A DNA stretch of 64,000 nucleotides from Streptomyces dioscori (GCF_003024195.1 NZ_KZ679040.1:711164-775163); one strand, 5' to 3'. Shown: positions 26,827-36,142, numbered from the stretch's first letter. Numbers and translations: made by a program. Notes: generated from the sequence alone by a model not told the origin.

Positions 26827-27180
26827 AGGGGCACGGGGAACGACGCACCCAGCCACAGGCGACGGTCACCGTCGCACACGCCCCAGCCCCCACCCCCTAG
26901 GGGCGCAGGGAACGGCGCGCTCAGCCACAGGCGACGGTCACCGTCCTACACGCCCCAGCCCCCACCCCCTAGGGGCACGGGGAACGGCGCGCTCAGCCAC
27001 AGGCGGCGGTCACCGTCGCACACACCCCAGCCCCCACCCCCTAGGGGCGCGGGGAACGGCGCGCTCAGCCACAGGCGACGGTCACCGTCCCACACGCCCC
27101 AGCCCCCACCCCCCCCAGGGGCGCGGGGAACGGCGCGGCCAGCCGCAGGCGGCCCGCTCCCGTCAATTCGCGGGTGCGCG
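26827..27180. repeat. 72-bp tandem array, about five copies
   Basis: Units begin at 26827, 26899, 26971, 27043 and 27117 (spacing 72, 72, 72, 74). Each starts with one copy of the dispersed element (AGGGGCGCGGGGAACGGCGC or variant), contains the near-palindrome GACGGTCACCGTC, and ends CCCCAGCCCCCACCCC. It lies upstream of the ferredoxin operon promoter. An open frame runs through it only because 72 is a multiple of 3. Confidence 0.92.
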
Positions 27181-27191
27181 TACCCACCCCC

Positions 27192-27234
27192 TTGACCCCG
27201 TCCTCAATGCTTCCTACATTGTTTGGGGTCAAAT
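27192..27234 (+). promoter_or_regulatory. Promoter and operator of the ferredoxin operon
   Basis: -35 TTGACC (27192-27197), 17-bp spacer, -10 TACATT (27215-27220). Directly after the -10 lies GTTTGGGGTCAAAT (27221-27234), a TTTG-N4-CAAA palindrome that would cover the transcription start. The same arrangement recurs at 38978-39020. Confidence 0.7.
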
Positions 27235-27345
27235 GAAATGGGGGGAGGGGGCGGTCCCGACCCGCTCCATCGGCCGGGCCCGCCCTCAGGGTCCGAGTCC
27301 CCGTCCGTTCCCCTCCGACGTGACACGGCAGCTGGAGGACCGGCC

Positions 27346-27534
27346 ATGAAGGTCGTCGTCGACATGAACAAATGCCAGGACCACGGCCAGTGCGTCTTCG
27401 CCGCTCCCGACGTCTTCCGATTCGACGGCGACGGACATCTCGTCCACATCCCCGACGCCGACGACACCCGCCGCGAGGAGGTCGAGGAGGCCGCCGACGT
27501 CTGCCCGCTGCAGGCGATCCGGATCGGGGACTGA
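27346..27534 (+). CDS. 3Fe-4S-type ferredoxin
   Basis: This 62-aa electron carrier is of the kind that serves P450s in Streptomyces. The cluster ligands are Cys10, Cys16 and Cys53 (CQDHGQC ... CPLQAI); the missing fourth Cys is His13, as in 3Fe-4S ferredoxins. ATG 27346 follows GGAGGA. It is the first gene of an eight-gene operon, followed 3 nt later by the reductase. The likely partner P450 is ~9 kb away on the other strand under the same candidate operator. Confidence 0.92.
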   Translation: MKVVVDMNKCQDHGQCVFAAPDVFRFDGDGHLVHIPDADDTRREEVEEAADVCPLQAIRIGD

Positions 27535-27537
27535 CGC

Positions 27538-28791
27538 GTGAACGCACCCGCGGAGGCGGTCGCACCCGTCGTCGTCGCCGGCGCCTCCATGGCAGGGCTG
27601 CGCACCGCCGAGCAACTGCGCGCAGCCGGCTGGCGCGGCCCCGTCGTCCTCGTCGGGGACGAACCCCACATGCCCTACAACCGGCCCCCGCTCTCCAAGG
27701 AGGCGCTGGTGGGAGACGCCTCCTTCGGCGAACTCACCTTCCTGCCGCGGGCCAGCGTCGCGGACGTACGGTGGCGCCTGGGCACCCGGGTCGTCGCCGC
27801 CGACCTCGACCGGCGGACCGTCACGCTCGACGACGGCGAGATGTTGTCGTACGGGGGGCTGGTGGCAGCCACCGGGATGCGTTCCCGGCGGCTGCCCTGC
27901 CCCGGCCCCCGCCGCGGCCGGCACACCGTGCGCACGGTGGCCGACGCCCGCGGTCTGCGCGAGGCGCTGGCCCGGCCGGGCGGGCGCGTGGTCGTCATCG
28001 GCGCCGGATTCATCGGCTGTGAGGTCGCCGCGACCGCCCTGGCCCTCGGTGCGGCCGAGGTCACGGCCGTCGACCCGCTGCCGCTGCCCATGGTCGGGCC
28101 GCTCGGCGAACTGCTCGCGAAGGCGCTGCTCGACCGGCACGAGCGGCGGGGCGTCCGGTTCGCCCTCGGTGCGCAGGTGACCGGGTTCCAGGGCGACGAA
28201 CAGGTCACCGGGGTGGTCCTCGCCGACGGCACCGTCATCGCCGCCGACGTCGTGGTGGAGTCGGTGGGCTCCGTCGCCAACACCGAGTGGCTCGACGGCA
28301 ACGGCCTCGACCTCACCGACGGCGTCCTGACGGACGAGCATTTGCGGGTCGGCGGACGCCCGGACGTGGTCGCCGTCGGGGACATCGCGCGCTTCCCCAA
28401 CGCCCGTTACGACGAGGTCGCGCGCCGTGTCGAACACTGGTCCATCCCCACGGACACCGCCAAGCACGCCGCCAGGGTGCTCGCCGCCCATCTCAGCGGC
28501 AGCGAAGGCGCCAGGGAGTTCGCACCGTTCGCGCCCCTGCCGACCTTCTGGAGCGACCAGCACGACTTCCGGCTGCAGTCCTTCGGCGCCCCCGGCCTCG
28601 GCCAGGGCGACGTGCGCGTCCTGGACGGCGACCCGGACGGCGACTTCCTGGCCGGCTTCCACCGGGGCGGCCGTCTCGTCGGTGTCGTCTCCCTCGGGGG
28701 CCGCGCCACCTCGGCGGCCGCCGCCCGCCACCGCGCCGAACTGCTCGCCCAGCCCGCCCTCGGCGCCGGATCGTCCGGAGGGACCAAGTGA
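27538..28791 (+). CDS. FAD-dependent ferredoxin reductase
   Basis: This 417-aa NAD(P)H:ferredoxin reductase is of the putidaredoxin-reductase type. The FAD dinucleotide motif GASMAGLRTAEQL is at the N-terminus. A second Rossmann motif GAGFIGCEVA (~155) is for NAD(P)H, and VAVGDIARFPN near 280 is the FAD-binding ATG/GD motif. The C-terminal reductase domain ends near GVVSLGG. It starts at GTG 27538. It passes electrons to the adjacent ferredoxin. Confidence 0.93.
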   Translation: MNAPAEAVAPVVVAGASMAGLRTAEQLRAAGWRGPVVLVGDEPHMPYNRPPLSKEALVGDASFGELTFLPRASVADVRWRLGTRVVAADLDRRTVTLDDGEMLSYGGLVAATGMRSRRLPCPGPRRGRHTVRTVADARGLREALARPGGRVVVIGAGFIGCEVAATALALGAAEVTAVDPLPLPMVGPLGELLAKALLDRHERRGVRFALGAQVTGFQGDEQVTGVVLADGTVIAADVVVESVGSVANTEWLDGNGLDLTDGVLTDEHLRVGGRPDVVAVGDIARFPNARYDEVARRVEHWSIPTDTAKHAARVLAAHLSGSEGAREFAPFAPLPTFWSDQHDFRLQSFGAPGLGQGDVRVLDGDPDGDFLAGFHRGGRLVGVVSLGGRATSAAAARHRAELLAQPALGAGSSGGTK

Positions 28792-29594
28792 CCGGTCTGC
28801 GTGGCTACTTCCACCCCAAGACGGCGACGGGCGCCGCGTCGCTGATCCCCGCGCCGCCGTGGCGCTACTCCGGGGATCTGCTCACCGTCGAGTACCGCAC
28901 CGACCCGGGCCGCGTACGGGAGTTGCTGCCCGAGCCGCTGGAACCCGCCGCCGAGGACCCCGGCGCCGTCGCGCTGATCTGGGCCGACTGGCAGTCCTGC
29001 GCCGACTCGGGGCAGGAACTGCTCGATCCGGTGCGGGCCCAGTACAAGGAGGCGTTCGCCGTCGTGCGCTGCACGTACCGGCAGCGGACGTACACGCGCT
29101 GTGTGTTCATCTGGGTCGACAAGGACTTCGCCGTCGCCCGCGGGCTGCATCAGGGGTATCCGAAGAAGCTCGGTTCCATCCACCAGACCCGCCCGCACCC
29201 GTACGGGCCCGCCCCGCGCATCGAGGCCGGGGCCAGGTTCGGGGCCACCCTCGCCGCCGCCGACCGGCGCCTGGCCCAGGCCGTCGTCACCCTGCGCGAG
29301 CCCTGCGAGTCCAACGGGTTCGTCAACGCCCATCCCATGCTGCACCACCGCTGGCTGCCCTCCGTCGAGAAGGGCAAGGGGCTGGCGCTCGACGAACTGA
29401 TCGAGTCCGGGGCCGCGTCCTTCGAGGGCGGCCAACCCTGGACCGGGGAAGCCGAGTTGGAGCTGTTCGAGGCACCCACCGAAGAGCTGGCCCGGCTGGA
29501 GATCCGGGAGCCGATCGCCGCGTACTACCGCCAGGTCGGCGTGGTCTGGGACGGAGGCCGACTGCTGGAGTCGGGCACCTCCGGCGCCGAATGA
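28788..29594 (+). CDS. Acetoacetate decarboxylase-family protein
   Basis: This 268-aa protein has the beta-cone fold pattern of the ADC family: an N-terminal PWRYSGDLLTVEYRTDP strand set, WADWQSC, and a central FIWVDKDFAVARGLHQGYPKKLGSIH block. The latter carries the Lys pair expected near the Schiff-base site. Besides acetoacetate decarboxylase, the family includes enol-lactonase and aldolase-dehydratase types. It starts at GTG 28788, overlapping the reductase stop (GTGA). In this operon it might process a keto-acid product of ring cleavage; that is inference. Confidence 0.8.
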   Translation: MTGLRGYFHPKTATGAASLIPAPPWRYSGDLLTVEYRTDPGRVRELLPEPLEPAAEDPGAVALIWADWQSCADSGQELLDPVRAQYKEAFAVVRCTYRQRTYTRCVFIWVDKDFAVARGLHQGYPKKLGSIHQTRPHPYGPAPRIEAGARFGATLAAADRRLAQAVVTLREPCESNGFVNAHPMLHHRWLPSVEKGKGLALDELIESGAASFEGGQPWTGEAELELFEAPTEELARLEIREPIAAYYRQVGVVWDGGRLLESGTSGAE

Positions 29595-29667
29595 GCCCCG
29601 CCGCGGCCCCGCCATGAAGCGCGGTGCACCGCCCCCGGAGCCCCATGACATGAGGGAGCCCCACGAC

Positions 29668-31185
29668 ATGAGCGAACACCTCACCACCGTCGCCTCGGTC
29701 GCCGTCGACACCCGGCACTTCATCGGCGGCGAACGGGTCGCCGCCACCGAGACCTTCACGGACGTCTCACCCATCGACGGCAGCTCCCTCGGCGAGATCG
29801 CCCGGGGGACGGGGACGGACGCCGGGGCGGCCGTCGCCGCGGCCAGGGCCGCCTTCCCGGGCTGGGCCGCCACCCCGCCCGCCGAACGCGCCCGCCTCCT
29901 CGAAGCCGTCGCCGAAGGGGTGGAGAAACGGCTCGAAGAACTCGCCGTCGTCGAGACCCACGACAACGGCGCCCTCCTGCGCTCCCACCGGCGCGGTGTC
30001 ATGCCGCGCGTGGCCCACAACTTCCGCTTCTTCGCCGACCGGCTGCTGAAACTGGGGCACGAGGACTTCGCGACCCGCGGGCACACCCAGCACGTCAGCT
30101 GGGATCCGGCGGGCCCGTGCGTCCTGATCACCCCGTGGAACGCGCCGCTGCTGCTCGCCACCTGGAAGGCCGCGCCGGCCCTCGCCGCCGGCAACACGGT
30201 GATCCTGAAACCCTCCGAATGGTCCCCGCTGACCGCCTCACTGCTCGCCGACATCGCCACCGCGGCCGGACTGCCACCCGGGGTCCTGAACGTCGTGCAG
30301 GGGTACGGGCCCGAGGTCGGCGCCGCCCTCGTCGCGCACCCGGACGTACGCCGCGTCAGCTTCACCGGTTCGGTACCGACGGCCAAGCGCATCGCCGCGT
30401 CGGCCGCCGCGCACCTCACTCCGGTCAGCCTCGAACTCGGCGGGAAGTCACCGCTGTTGGTCTTCGCCGACGCGGACCTGGACCTGGCCGTGGACCTCGC
30501 GCTGGAGCAGTACGACAACGCCGGACAGGTCTGTCTCGCGGCCACCCGCGTCCTGGTCGAGCGGCCGGTGGCGGGGGAGTTCACCCGCCGCCTCGCCGGG
30601 AGGGCGGCCCGGCTGCGCCAGGGCGACCCGAGGGACCCGGCCACCGACCTCGGCCCCCTCATCCACCCCCGCCAGCTGGAGAAGGTCGACGGATTCGTGC
30701 GGCGGGCGCTGGCGGCGGGGGCCCGCACGGTCGTCGGCGGTCACCCGAGCGCCGATCACCCGGGCGGCGACGACCCGGGCGACGGTCGCGATGCCGCGCG
30801 GGAAGGCGGCCTGTACTACCCGCCCACCCTCCTCACCGACGTCGCCCAGGACTCCGAGATCGTCCAGGAGGAGGTTTTCGGGCCCGTCCTGACCCTCCAG
30901 ACCTTCACCACCGAGGACGAGGCCGTACACCTCGCCAACGACACCCGCTTCGGTCTCGCGGCCACCGTCGCCACCGGCGACCACGAACGGGCGCGGCGCG
31001 TCACCGCACGGCTCGTGGCGGGCACCGTCTGGGTCAACTGCTTCTACGTACGCGACCTCCGGGCACCCTTCGGCGGCTCCCGCCACTCGGGCATCGGCCG
31101 CGAGGGCGGCGACTGGAGCTTCGACTTCTACTGCGACCTGAAGACCACCGTCACCGCACCGAACGGATGGACCGACCATGAATGA
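29668..31185 (+). CDS. Aldehyde dehydrogenase (HpaE-like)
   Basis: This 505-aa NAD(P)-dependent ALDH has cofactor motif GNTVILKPSEW, the FTGS loop, catalytic Glu in LELGGKSP and catalytic Cys in NAGQVCLAA. The final PFGGSRHSGIGREGG motif is present. The family includes 5-carboxymethyl-2-hydroxymuconic semialdehyde dehydrogenase, which fits the ring-cleavage gene that follows. ATG 29668 (GAGGGAG upstream) is chosen over in-frame ATGs at 29614 and 29650. A ~20-residue Gly/Asp-rich insertion (HPGGDDPGDGRD) near residue 370 is not part of the core fold. Confidence 0.9.
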   Translation: MSEHLTTVASVAVDTRHFIGGERVAATETFTDVSPIDGSSLGEIARGTGTDAGAAVAAARAAFPGWAATPPAERARLLEAVAEGVEKRLEELAVVETHDNGALLRSHRRGVMPRVAHNFRFFADRLLKLGHEDFATRGHTQHVSWDPAGPCVLITPWNAPLLLATWKAAPALAAGNTVILKPSEWSPLTASLLADIATAAGLPPGVLNVVQGYGPEVGAALVAHPDVRRVSFTGSVPTAKRIAASAAAHLTPVSLELGGKSPLLVFADADLDLAVDLALEQYDNAGQVCLAATRVLVERPVAGEFTRRLAGRAARLRQGDPRDPATDLGPLIHPRQLEKVDGFVRRALAAGARTVVGGHPSADHPGGDDPGDGRDAAREGGLYYPPTLLTDVAQDSEIVQEEVFGPVLTLQTFTTEDEAVHLANDTRFGLAATVATGDHERARRVTARLVAGTVWVNCFYVRDLRAPFGGSRHSGIGREGGDWSFDFYCDLKTTVTAPNGWTDHE

Positions 31186-32165
31186 GAACGGACGGCCGCA
31201 CCATGGGTGAGATCGTCGGGGCGGGTCTGCTCTCCCACGTCCCCACCATCGTGCTGCCCGAGGCCGACCGGCTGGAGCTCAACGAGGGCAAGGAGAGCAC
31301 CCTCGTCACCGGTCTGCGGCAGCTCCGCGACGACGTCTTCGCGTCCGACGGCTACGACACCGTCGTCGTCCTCGACTCCCACTGGGCGACCACCGTCGAG
31401 TTCGTCGTCACCGCCCAGCCGCGCCGCTCCGGCCTGTACACCTCCGAGGAACTGCCGCGCGGGATGTGCCGGATGCCGTACGACTTCCCCGGTGATCCCG
31501 AACTCGCCCACCACATCGCCTCCTTCGCCGACCGGCACGGCACCTGGATCACCCCGATCGACGACCCGTACCTGCCCGTCTACTACGCCACGACCAACCT
31601 GTGGAAGTACCTCGGCGAGGGGCTGCCCGACAAGCGGTGGGTCACCATCGGCGTCTGCCAGACCGGGGACATGGACGACCATCTGCGCCTCGGCCGCGCA
31701 CTGGCCGACGGCATCGCCGCCACGCCCGGCCGCCGGGTCCTGCTGATCGCCTCCGGCGCCCTGTCGCACACCTTCTGGCCGCTGCGGCAACTGCGCGACC
31801 ACGAGGCGGGCGACCCGGACCACATCTTCACCCCCGAGGCACGGGCGGCCGACCAGGAGCGCATCGCCTGGTTCACGCAGGGCCGCCACGACCAGGTCCT
31901 CGACCGCATGGACGACTTCTGGCCGTACAGGCCCGAGGCGAAGTTCTTCCACTACCTGATGATGGCCGGAGCCCTCGGCGAGCGGGCGTGCACGGCGAAG
32001 GCCCGGCAGTACGGCGCGTACGAGAACGCCATCGGCACCGGCCAGGTACACCTCTGGTTCGACCGCCCGGCGGACGGCTGGACGGGCACCGGCCCGCCGC
32101 CCCCGCCGCCCGCCGCCCGCACACCCCACAGCCGCGTCCAGCCGTCCGGCCCGCCGACCGGATGA
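31182..32165 (+). CDS. Class III extradiol ring-cleavage dioxygenase (HpaD/LigB superfamily)
   Basis: This 327-aa iron dioxygenase is of the LigB superfamily. The N-terminus GAGLLSHVPTIVLP carries the first His ligand, VVLDSHW the second His region, and ASGALSHTFWPL the catalytic/base His. Homologues act on 3,4-dihydroxyphenylacetate (homoprotocatechuate) and related catechols. ATG 31182 overlaps the ALDH stop (ATGA); ATG 31203 (MGEIVGAG) is an alternative that matches the usual start. The C-terminal ~35 residues are a Pro-rich tail outside the fold. Confidence 0.85.
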   Translation: MRTDGRTMGEIVGAGLLSHVPTIVLPEADRLELNEGKESTLVTGLRQLRDDVFASDGYDTVVVLDSHWATTVEFVVTAQPRRSGLYTSEELPRGMCRMPYDFPGDPELAHHIASFADRHGTWITPIDDPYLPVYYATTNLWKYLGEGLPDKRWVTIGVCQTGDMDDHLRLGRALADGIAATPGRRVLLIASGALSHTFWPLRQLRDHEAGDPDHIFTPEARAADQERIAWFTQGRHDQVLDRMDDFWPYRPEAKFFHYLMMAGALGERACTAKARQYGAYENAIGTGQVHLWFDRPADGWTGTGPPPPPPAARTPHSRVQPSGPPTG

Positions 32166-32216
32166 CCGCCACACCGGACCACCGGATGACCGGATGACCC
32201 CAGGGAGGCTCCCGTC

Positions 32217-33092
32217 ATGACCGAGTACCGCCGTGTCCTCCTCGACGGCTCCGTCGTGGAGACCGTCCGCGACGGCGACGAGCTGGTCGCCGGGGACGGG
32301 CGCCGCGTCAAGGCCGAGGAGGCGACCCATCTGCCGCCGGTCGTCCCGTCCAAGGTGATCGCGGTCCACCTCAACCACCGCAGCCGGGTGGCGGAGTTCG
32401 GGGCCGCCCTGCCCGCCGCCCCCACCTACTTCCACAAGCCGACCTCGGCGCTCAACGCACACCGGGGCGTGGTCGTCCGGCCCGAGGGCTGCAAGTGGCT
32501 CAACTACGAGGGCGAGGTCGCCATCGTCATCGGCAGGACGGCGCGCAACATCTCCCGCGCCGAGGCGGGGCGGTACATCGCCGGATACACCGTCGCCAAC
32601 GACTACGGCCTGCACGACTTCCGCGACACCGACGCGGGCTCCATGCTCCGCGTCAAGGGCTCCGACACCCTCTGCCCGCTCGGCCCCGGCCTGGTCACCG
32701 ACTGGGACTTCCACGGCAAACGGCTGCGGACCCGCGTCAACGGGGCGGTCGTCCAGGACGGTTCCACCGACGAGATGACGTGGGACATGCACTACCTCGT
32801 CGCCGACATCGCCCGCACCATCACCCTGTACGCCGGAGACGTGCTGCTGTCCGGCACCCCGGCCCACTCCCGGCCGGTCCGGCCCGGCGATGTCGTCGAG
32901 GTCGAGGTGGAGGGCCTCGGCCGGCTCAGCAACCACATCGTCTCCGGACCCACCGCCGTCCGCACGGACCTCGGCGCGCAGCCGAGCGAGTCCGAGGAAG
33001 TGCTGTCCACCGCGCTCGGCGGCGACTGGGAGTTCCGCGGCATCAGGTCACCCGAACGCAGGCCGCCCGAACGCAGGCCACCCACACGCTGA
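32217..33092 (+). CDS. Fumarylacetoacetate hydrolase family protein (HpaG-like)
   Basis: This 291-aa protein has the FAH C-terminal fold. Metal ligands are visible as Glu residues in YEGEVAIVIG and Asp in VANDYGLHDF; the KGSDTLCPLGP and TWDMHYLVADIA segments are family landmarks. HpaG-type members decarboxylate and isomerise the dicarboxylate from homoprotocatechuate cleavage. ATG 32217 follows GGGAGG. The tail repeats PERRPPERRPPTR, an 18-bp duplication. It is preceded by 51 nt with small ATGACC repeats. Confidence 0.87.
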   Translation: MTEYRRVLLDGSVVETVRDGDELVAGDGRRVKAEEATHLPPVVPSKVIAVHLNHRSRVAEFGAALPAAPTYFHKPTSALNAHRGVVVRPEGCKWLNYEGEVAIVIGRTARNISRAEAGRYIAGYTVANDYGLHDFRDTDAGSMLRVKGSDTLCPLGPGLVTDWDFHGKRLRTRVNGAVVQDGSTDEMTWDMHYLVADIARTITLYAGDVLLSGTPAHSRPVRPGDVVEVEVEGLGRLSNHIVSGPTAVRTDLGAQPSESEEVLSTALGGDWEFRGIRSPERRPPERRPPTR

Positions 33093-33101
33093 GAGGACCG
33101 T

Positions 33102-34667
33102 ATGACCGCCGTCAGCCCCGCCGTCACGCAGGTCACCCAGGTCACGCAGGTCACGCACGAGGAATGGCTCCGCCGCGCCAAAGCGCTCGAACCGGTCGGT
33201 ACGCATCTCATCGACGGCGCCGACGAACCCGGTGGCGGCGGCACCTTCGCGGCGGTCTCACCCCGCGACGGCCAGGTGCTGGCCGAGGTCGCCGACGGGG
33301 GAGGGGCCGAGATCGACGCGGCCGTCGCCGCCGCCCGCCGCGCCTTCGACCACGGCCCCTGGCCCCGCCTGGCCCCCGCCGAACGCGGCCGGACCCTGAT
33401 CCGCCTCGCCGGTCTCCTGGAGGAACACCGGGCGGAACTGGCCCTCACCGTCAGCCTGGAGATGGGCAAACCCGTCACCGAGGCCCACGACATCGAACTC
33501 CGGGCCGTCATCGACACGTTCCGCTGGTACGGGCAGCTCGCGGGCAAACTCACCGACGAGGTCCCGCACACCGCCCCGGACGCCCTCGCGCTCGTCACCC
33601 GGGAGCCCGCCGGTGTCGTCGGCGCGGTCGTCCCGTGGAACTTCCCGCTGACCCTGGCGGGCTGGAAGATCGCCCCGGCGCTGGCCGCCGGGTGCACGGT
33701 CGTCCTCAAGCCCTCCGAACACGCACCGCTGTCGGCCGCCCTACTGGGACGCGTCGCGCTGCTCGCGGGACTGGCGCCGGGTGTCCTCAACGTCGTCAAC
33801 GGCGAAGGGCCGGTGGCGGGGCGGGCCCTCGGCCTGCACCCGGATGTCGACGTGCTGGCCTTCACCGGATCCACCGCCGTCGGCCGCCACTTCCTGCACT
33901 ACGCCGCCGACTCCAACCTCAAGCGCGTCTGGCTCGAACTGGGCGGCAAGTCGCCCAACATCGTCCTGCCCGACGCCCCCGACCTGGCGAAGGCCGCGGC
34001 CACGGCCGCCTGGGGCATCTTCTTCAACCAGGGCGAGATGTGCACCGCGCCCTCCCGGCTGCTGGTCCACGCCTCCATTGCCGAGCAGGTCACCGACGCC
34101 GTCGTGGCGCACGCCCGCGTGCTGCGGGTGGGCGACCCGCTCGACCCGGCCACCGAGATGGGCGCGCTGGCCGGTGAGGCCCATCTGGACCGCGTACTCG
34201 GCCATGTCCGTGCGGCGGTCGACAGCGGGGCCCGGCTGCGTACCGGCGGCGCACGTGCCCCGATCGGGGCAGGGAGCGGTCCCGGCGGCGACCCCGGGAG
34301 CGGTTCCGGGGGCAGCTATCTCGAACCGACCGTCTTCGACCGCGTCGCCCCCGACAGTCCGCTCGCGCGCGAGGAGATCTTCGGACCCGTGCTGTCCGTC
34401 CTCGCCTTCGACGATCTCGACGAGGCGGTCGCGCTCGCCAACGGCACCGAGTACGGGCTCGCCGCCGGGCTGTGGACCTCCGACCTGTCCACCGCCCACC
34501 GGGTCTCCCGCGCCCTCAGGGCCGGCACGGTGTGGGTCAACTGCTACGAGGAGGGCGACCTGACCGTGCCCTTCGGCGGTGTGAAGCAGTCCGGCAACGG
34601 ACGCGACAAGTCCGTACACGCCCTGGAGAAGTACACCGAACTGAAGACCACCTGGATCCAGTTATGA
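33102..34667 (+). CDS. Aldehyde dehydrogenase (second copy in operon)
   Basis: This 521-aa ALDH has GCTVVLKPSEHAP, LELGGKSPNIV (catalytic Glu), NQGEMCTAPSR (catalytic Cys) and C-terminal PFGGVKQSGNGRDKS. The last resembles gamma-glutamyl-gamma-aminobutyraldehyde and betaine aldehyde dehydrogenases (PuuC type). It may therefore oxidise a gamma-glutamylated aldehyde, while the first ALDH serves ring cleavage. Residues 8-16 (TQVTQVTQV) come from a 9-bp repeat. ATG follows GAGAGGA. A Gly/Ser-rich insertion sits near residue 390. Confidence 0.88.
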   Translation: MTAVSPAVTQVTQVTQVTHEEWLRRAKALEPVGTHLIDGADEPGGGGTFAAVSPRDGQVLAEVADGGGAEIDAAVAAARRAFDHGPWPRLAPAERGRTLIRLAGLLEEHRAELALTVSLEMGKPVTEAHDIELRAVIDTFRWYGQLAGKLTDEVPHTAPDALALVTREPAGVVGAVVPWNFPLTLAGWKIAPALAAGCTVVLKPSEHAPLSAALLGRVALLAGLAPGVLNVVNGEGPVAGRALGLHPDVDVLAFTGSTAVGRHFLHYAADSNLKRVWLELGGKSPNIVLPDAPDLAKAAATAAWGIFFNQGEMCTAPSRLLVHASIAEQVTDAVVAHARVLRVGDPLDPATEMGALAGEAHLDRVLGHVRAAVDSGARLRTGGARAPIGAGSGPGGDPGSGSGGSYLEPTVFDRVAPDSPLAREEIFGPVLSVLAFDDLDEAVALANGTEYGLAAGLWTSDLSTAHRVSRALRAGTVWVNCYEEGDLTVPFGGVKQSGNGRDKSVHALEKYTELKTTWIQL

Positions 34668-35452
34668 CCGCTCGCCCGCTGATAGCGATCCCCGCCCGCT
34701 TCTCCGCGACCTCCTCGGCCCTGGACCGGCCGGCGGAGGCCAACGCCCGCGCGCTGGTCGAGGCGGTCTGGCGGGCCGGCGGCGAACCGGGCGGCATCCA
34801 TCCGCACGCGCCCGGCGGCACGGCCGACCCGGACGAGGTGCGGGACCGGCTCGCCCGCTTCGACGGCCTCTTGCTGCCGGGCGGCGGCGACCTGGCCCCG
34901 TACCGCTACGGGGCGCGGCGGGCGCACCGGGCCGTGTACGACGTGGACGACGAACAGGACGGCTTCGACCTGGAACTCGCCCGGCAGGCCCTCGCCCGCC
35001 GCCTGCCACTGCTGGCGGTCTGCCGCGGTCTGCAGGTCGTCAACACGGTCCTCGGCGGCACACTCCACCAGGACAACCAAGATCCCCAGGATGACCGGGG
35101 CGACCAGGACGACCGGGGCGGCCAGGGCACCGGCAGTTCGGGGCACGGTCACCGTCATGTGCGGCATCCCGTCTTCCTCGCGCCCTGGTCCGCAGTGGCC
35201 CGGATCACCGGGACCGACAAGGCCGAGGCGTCCTGCTACCACCATCAGCACGTGGACCGGCTGGGGGAGGGGCTCAAGGCCACCGCCCACGCCGTCGACG
35301 GAACCGTGGAGGCGGTCGAACTCGTGGACGGCGACGACCGGTTCGTGGCCGTGCAGTGGCACCCGGAGGACACCGCGCGCACCGACCCGGCCCAGCAGCG
35401 GCTCTTCGACGCGCTGGTGCGGGCGGCACGGCGAAGGGCCGAACGTGCGTAG
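34664..35452 (+). CDS. Gamma-glutamyl-gamma-aminobutyrate hydrolase-family protein (PuuD-like)
   Basis: This 262-aa class I glutamine-amidotransferase-like hydrolase (peptidase C26) has nucleophile Cys120 in AVCRGLQ and the His-Glu pair in VQWHPEDT; LLPGGGDLAPYRYG is the oxyanion-side loop. PuuD enzymes split the gamma-glutamyl amide after the carrier amine has been oxidised. The ATG overlaps the ALDH stop (ATGA). An unusual insertion rich in Asp, Gln, Gly and His (about 137-165: QDPQDDRGDQDDRGGQG) interrupts the fold after the nucleophile helix. It is the last gene of the operon and converges on the MarR gene 12 nt away. Confidence 0.87.
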   Translation: MTARPLIAIPARFSATSSALDRPAEANARALVEAVWRAGGEPGGIHPHAPGGTADPDEVRDRLARFDGLLLPGGGDLAPYRYGARRAHRAVYDVDDEQDGFDLELARQALARRLPLLAVCRGLQVVNTVLGGTLHQDNQDPQDDRGDQDDRGGQGTGSSGHGHRHVRHPVFLAPWSAVARITGTDKAEASCYHHQHVDRLGEGLKATAHAVDGTVEAVELVDGDDRFVAVQWHPEDTARTDPAQQRLFDALVRAARRRAERA

Positions 35453-35464
35453 GCGAGAGGCGGG

Positions 35465-36037
35465 TCAGTTACGGGCGCGGCGGCCGCTACGACGGGGGGT
35501 GGCCGCCGCGCCGTTCAGCAGTTCCCGGCGCCGGTCCTCGCCGCTCTCCTCGACCTGGAGCACCACGCTGCGCAGCCCGTCGGCGAGCGTGCGGCACTCG
35601 GCGTCGCTCAGCCGGGAGGTGACGAAGGCCTCCTCCTCGTTGAACGCCGGGAACACCTCCCGCATGAAGCTCTCGCCCTCCTCGGTGAGGCCGAGCAGGA
35701 CGAGCCGTCCGTCGGTGGGGTGGTCGGCGCGGCGCAGCAGACCGCGGGACTCCAGGGTGCGGGCCACGCCGGTCAGGGTGCCCTTCGAGATCCCGGCCTC
35801 CTCAGCGACGCGCCGGGTCTCGGACTCGCCCCACACCCACACCACCCAGAGCACGACGAAGCCGGTCCAGGTCAGATCGGAGCGCCGCAGTACGGAGTTC
35901 TCCAGGTGCTGGCGCACGGCGGACGCGGCCCGGTAGATGTTGGCGACCGCCGCCATCTGGTCGCGCCGGACGGGAATGCCGCCGAGTTTCTCCGCCGCGA
36001 GTCTCTCCGCCGCGCTGATGGACCGCTGGCTGGGCAC
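35465..36037 (-). CDS. MarR-family transcriptional regulator
   Basis: This 190-aa regulator has a winged-helix core (about 55-130: VLWVVWVWGESETRRVAEEAGISKGTLTGVARTLE, RRADHPTDGRLVLLGLTEEG) and helices for dimerisation at both ends. GTG 36035-36037 with GAGGGAG upstream. It ends the P450-GS operon on the minus strand. It is the only regulator in the catabolic locus and the natural candidate to bind the GTTTG-N4-CAAAC sites. MarR proteins commonly sense aromatic acids or amines. Confidence 0.9.
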   Translation of the reverse strand: MPSQRSISAAERLAAEKLGGIPVRRDQMAAVANIYRAASAVRQHLENSVLRRSDLTWTGFVVLWVVWVWGESETRRVAEEAGISKGTLTGVARTLESRGLLRRADHPTDGRLVLLGLTEEGESFMREVFPAFNEEEAFVTSRLSDAECRTLADGLRSVVLQVEESGEDRRRELLNGAAATPRRSGRRARN

Positions 36038-36142
36038 GGGCGCTCCCTCGCATCGTCACCGGACCGTCGTCACTGCCGACGCACGGCCGTACGGCATCGA
36101 ATCCTACGTGGCTGGTTCTGGGACCTGCGGGCTTGCGGCGCC

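Noticed and set aside
26827-27180. Possible CRISPR array
   Set aside because: Units are contiguous 72-bp copies with no unique spacers, and no cas genes are nearby.
26723-27349. Open frame of 208 codons with 24-aa repeats across the gap after dusB
   Set aside because: The repeat arises from a 72-bp intergenic tandem array; composition is Pro/Arg/Gly-rich and there is no ribosome-binding site or family match.
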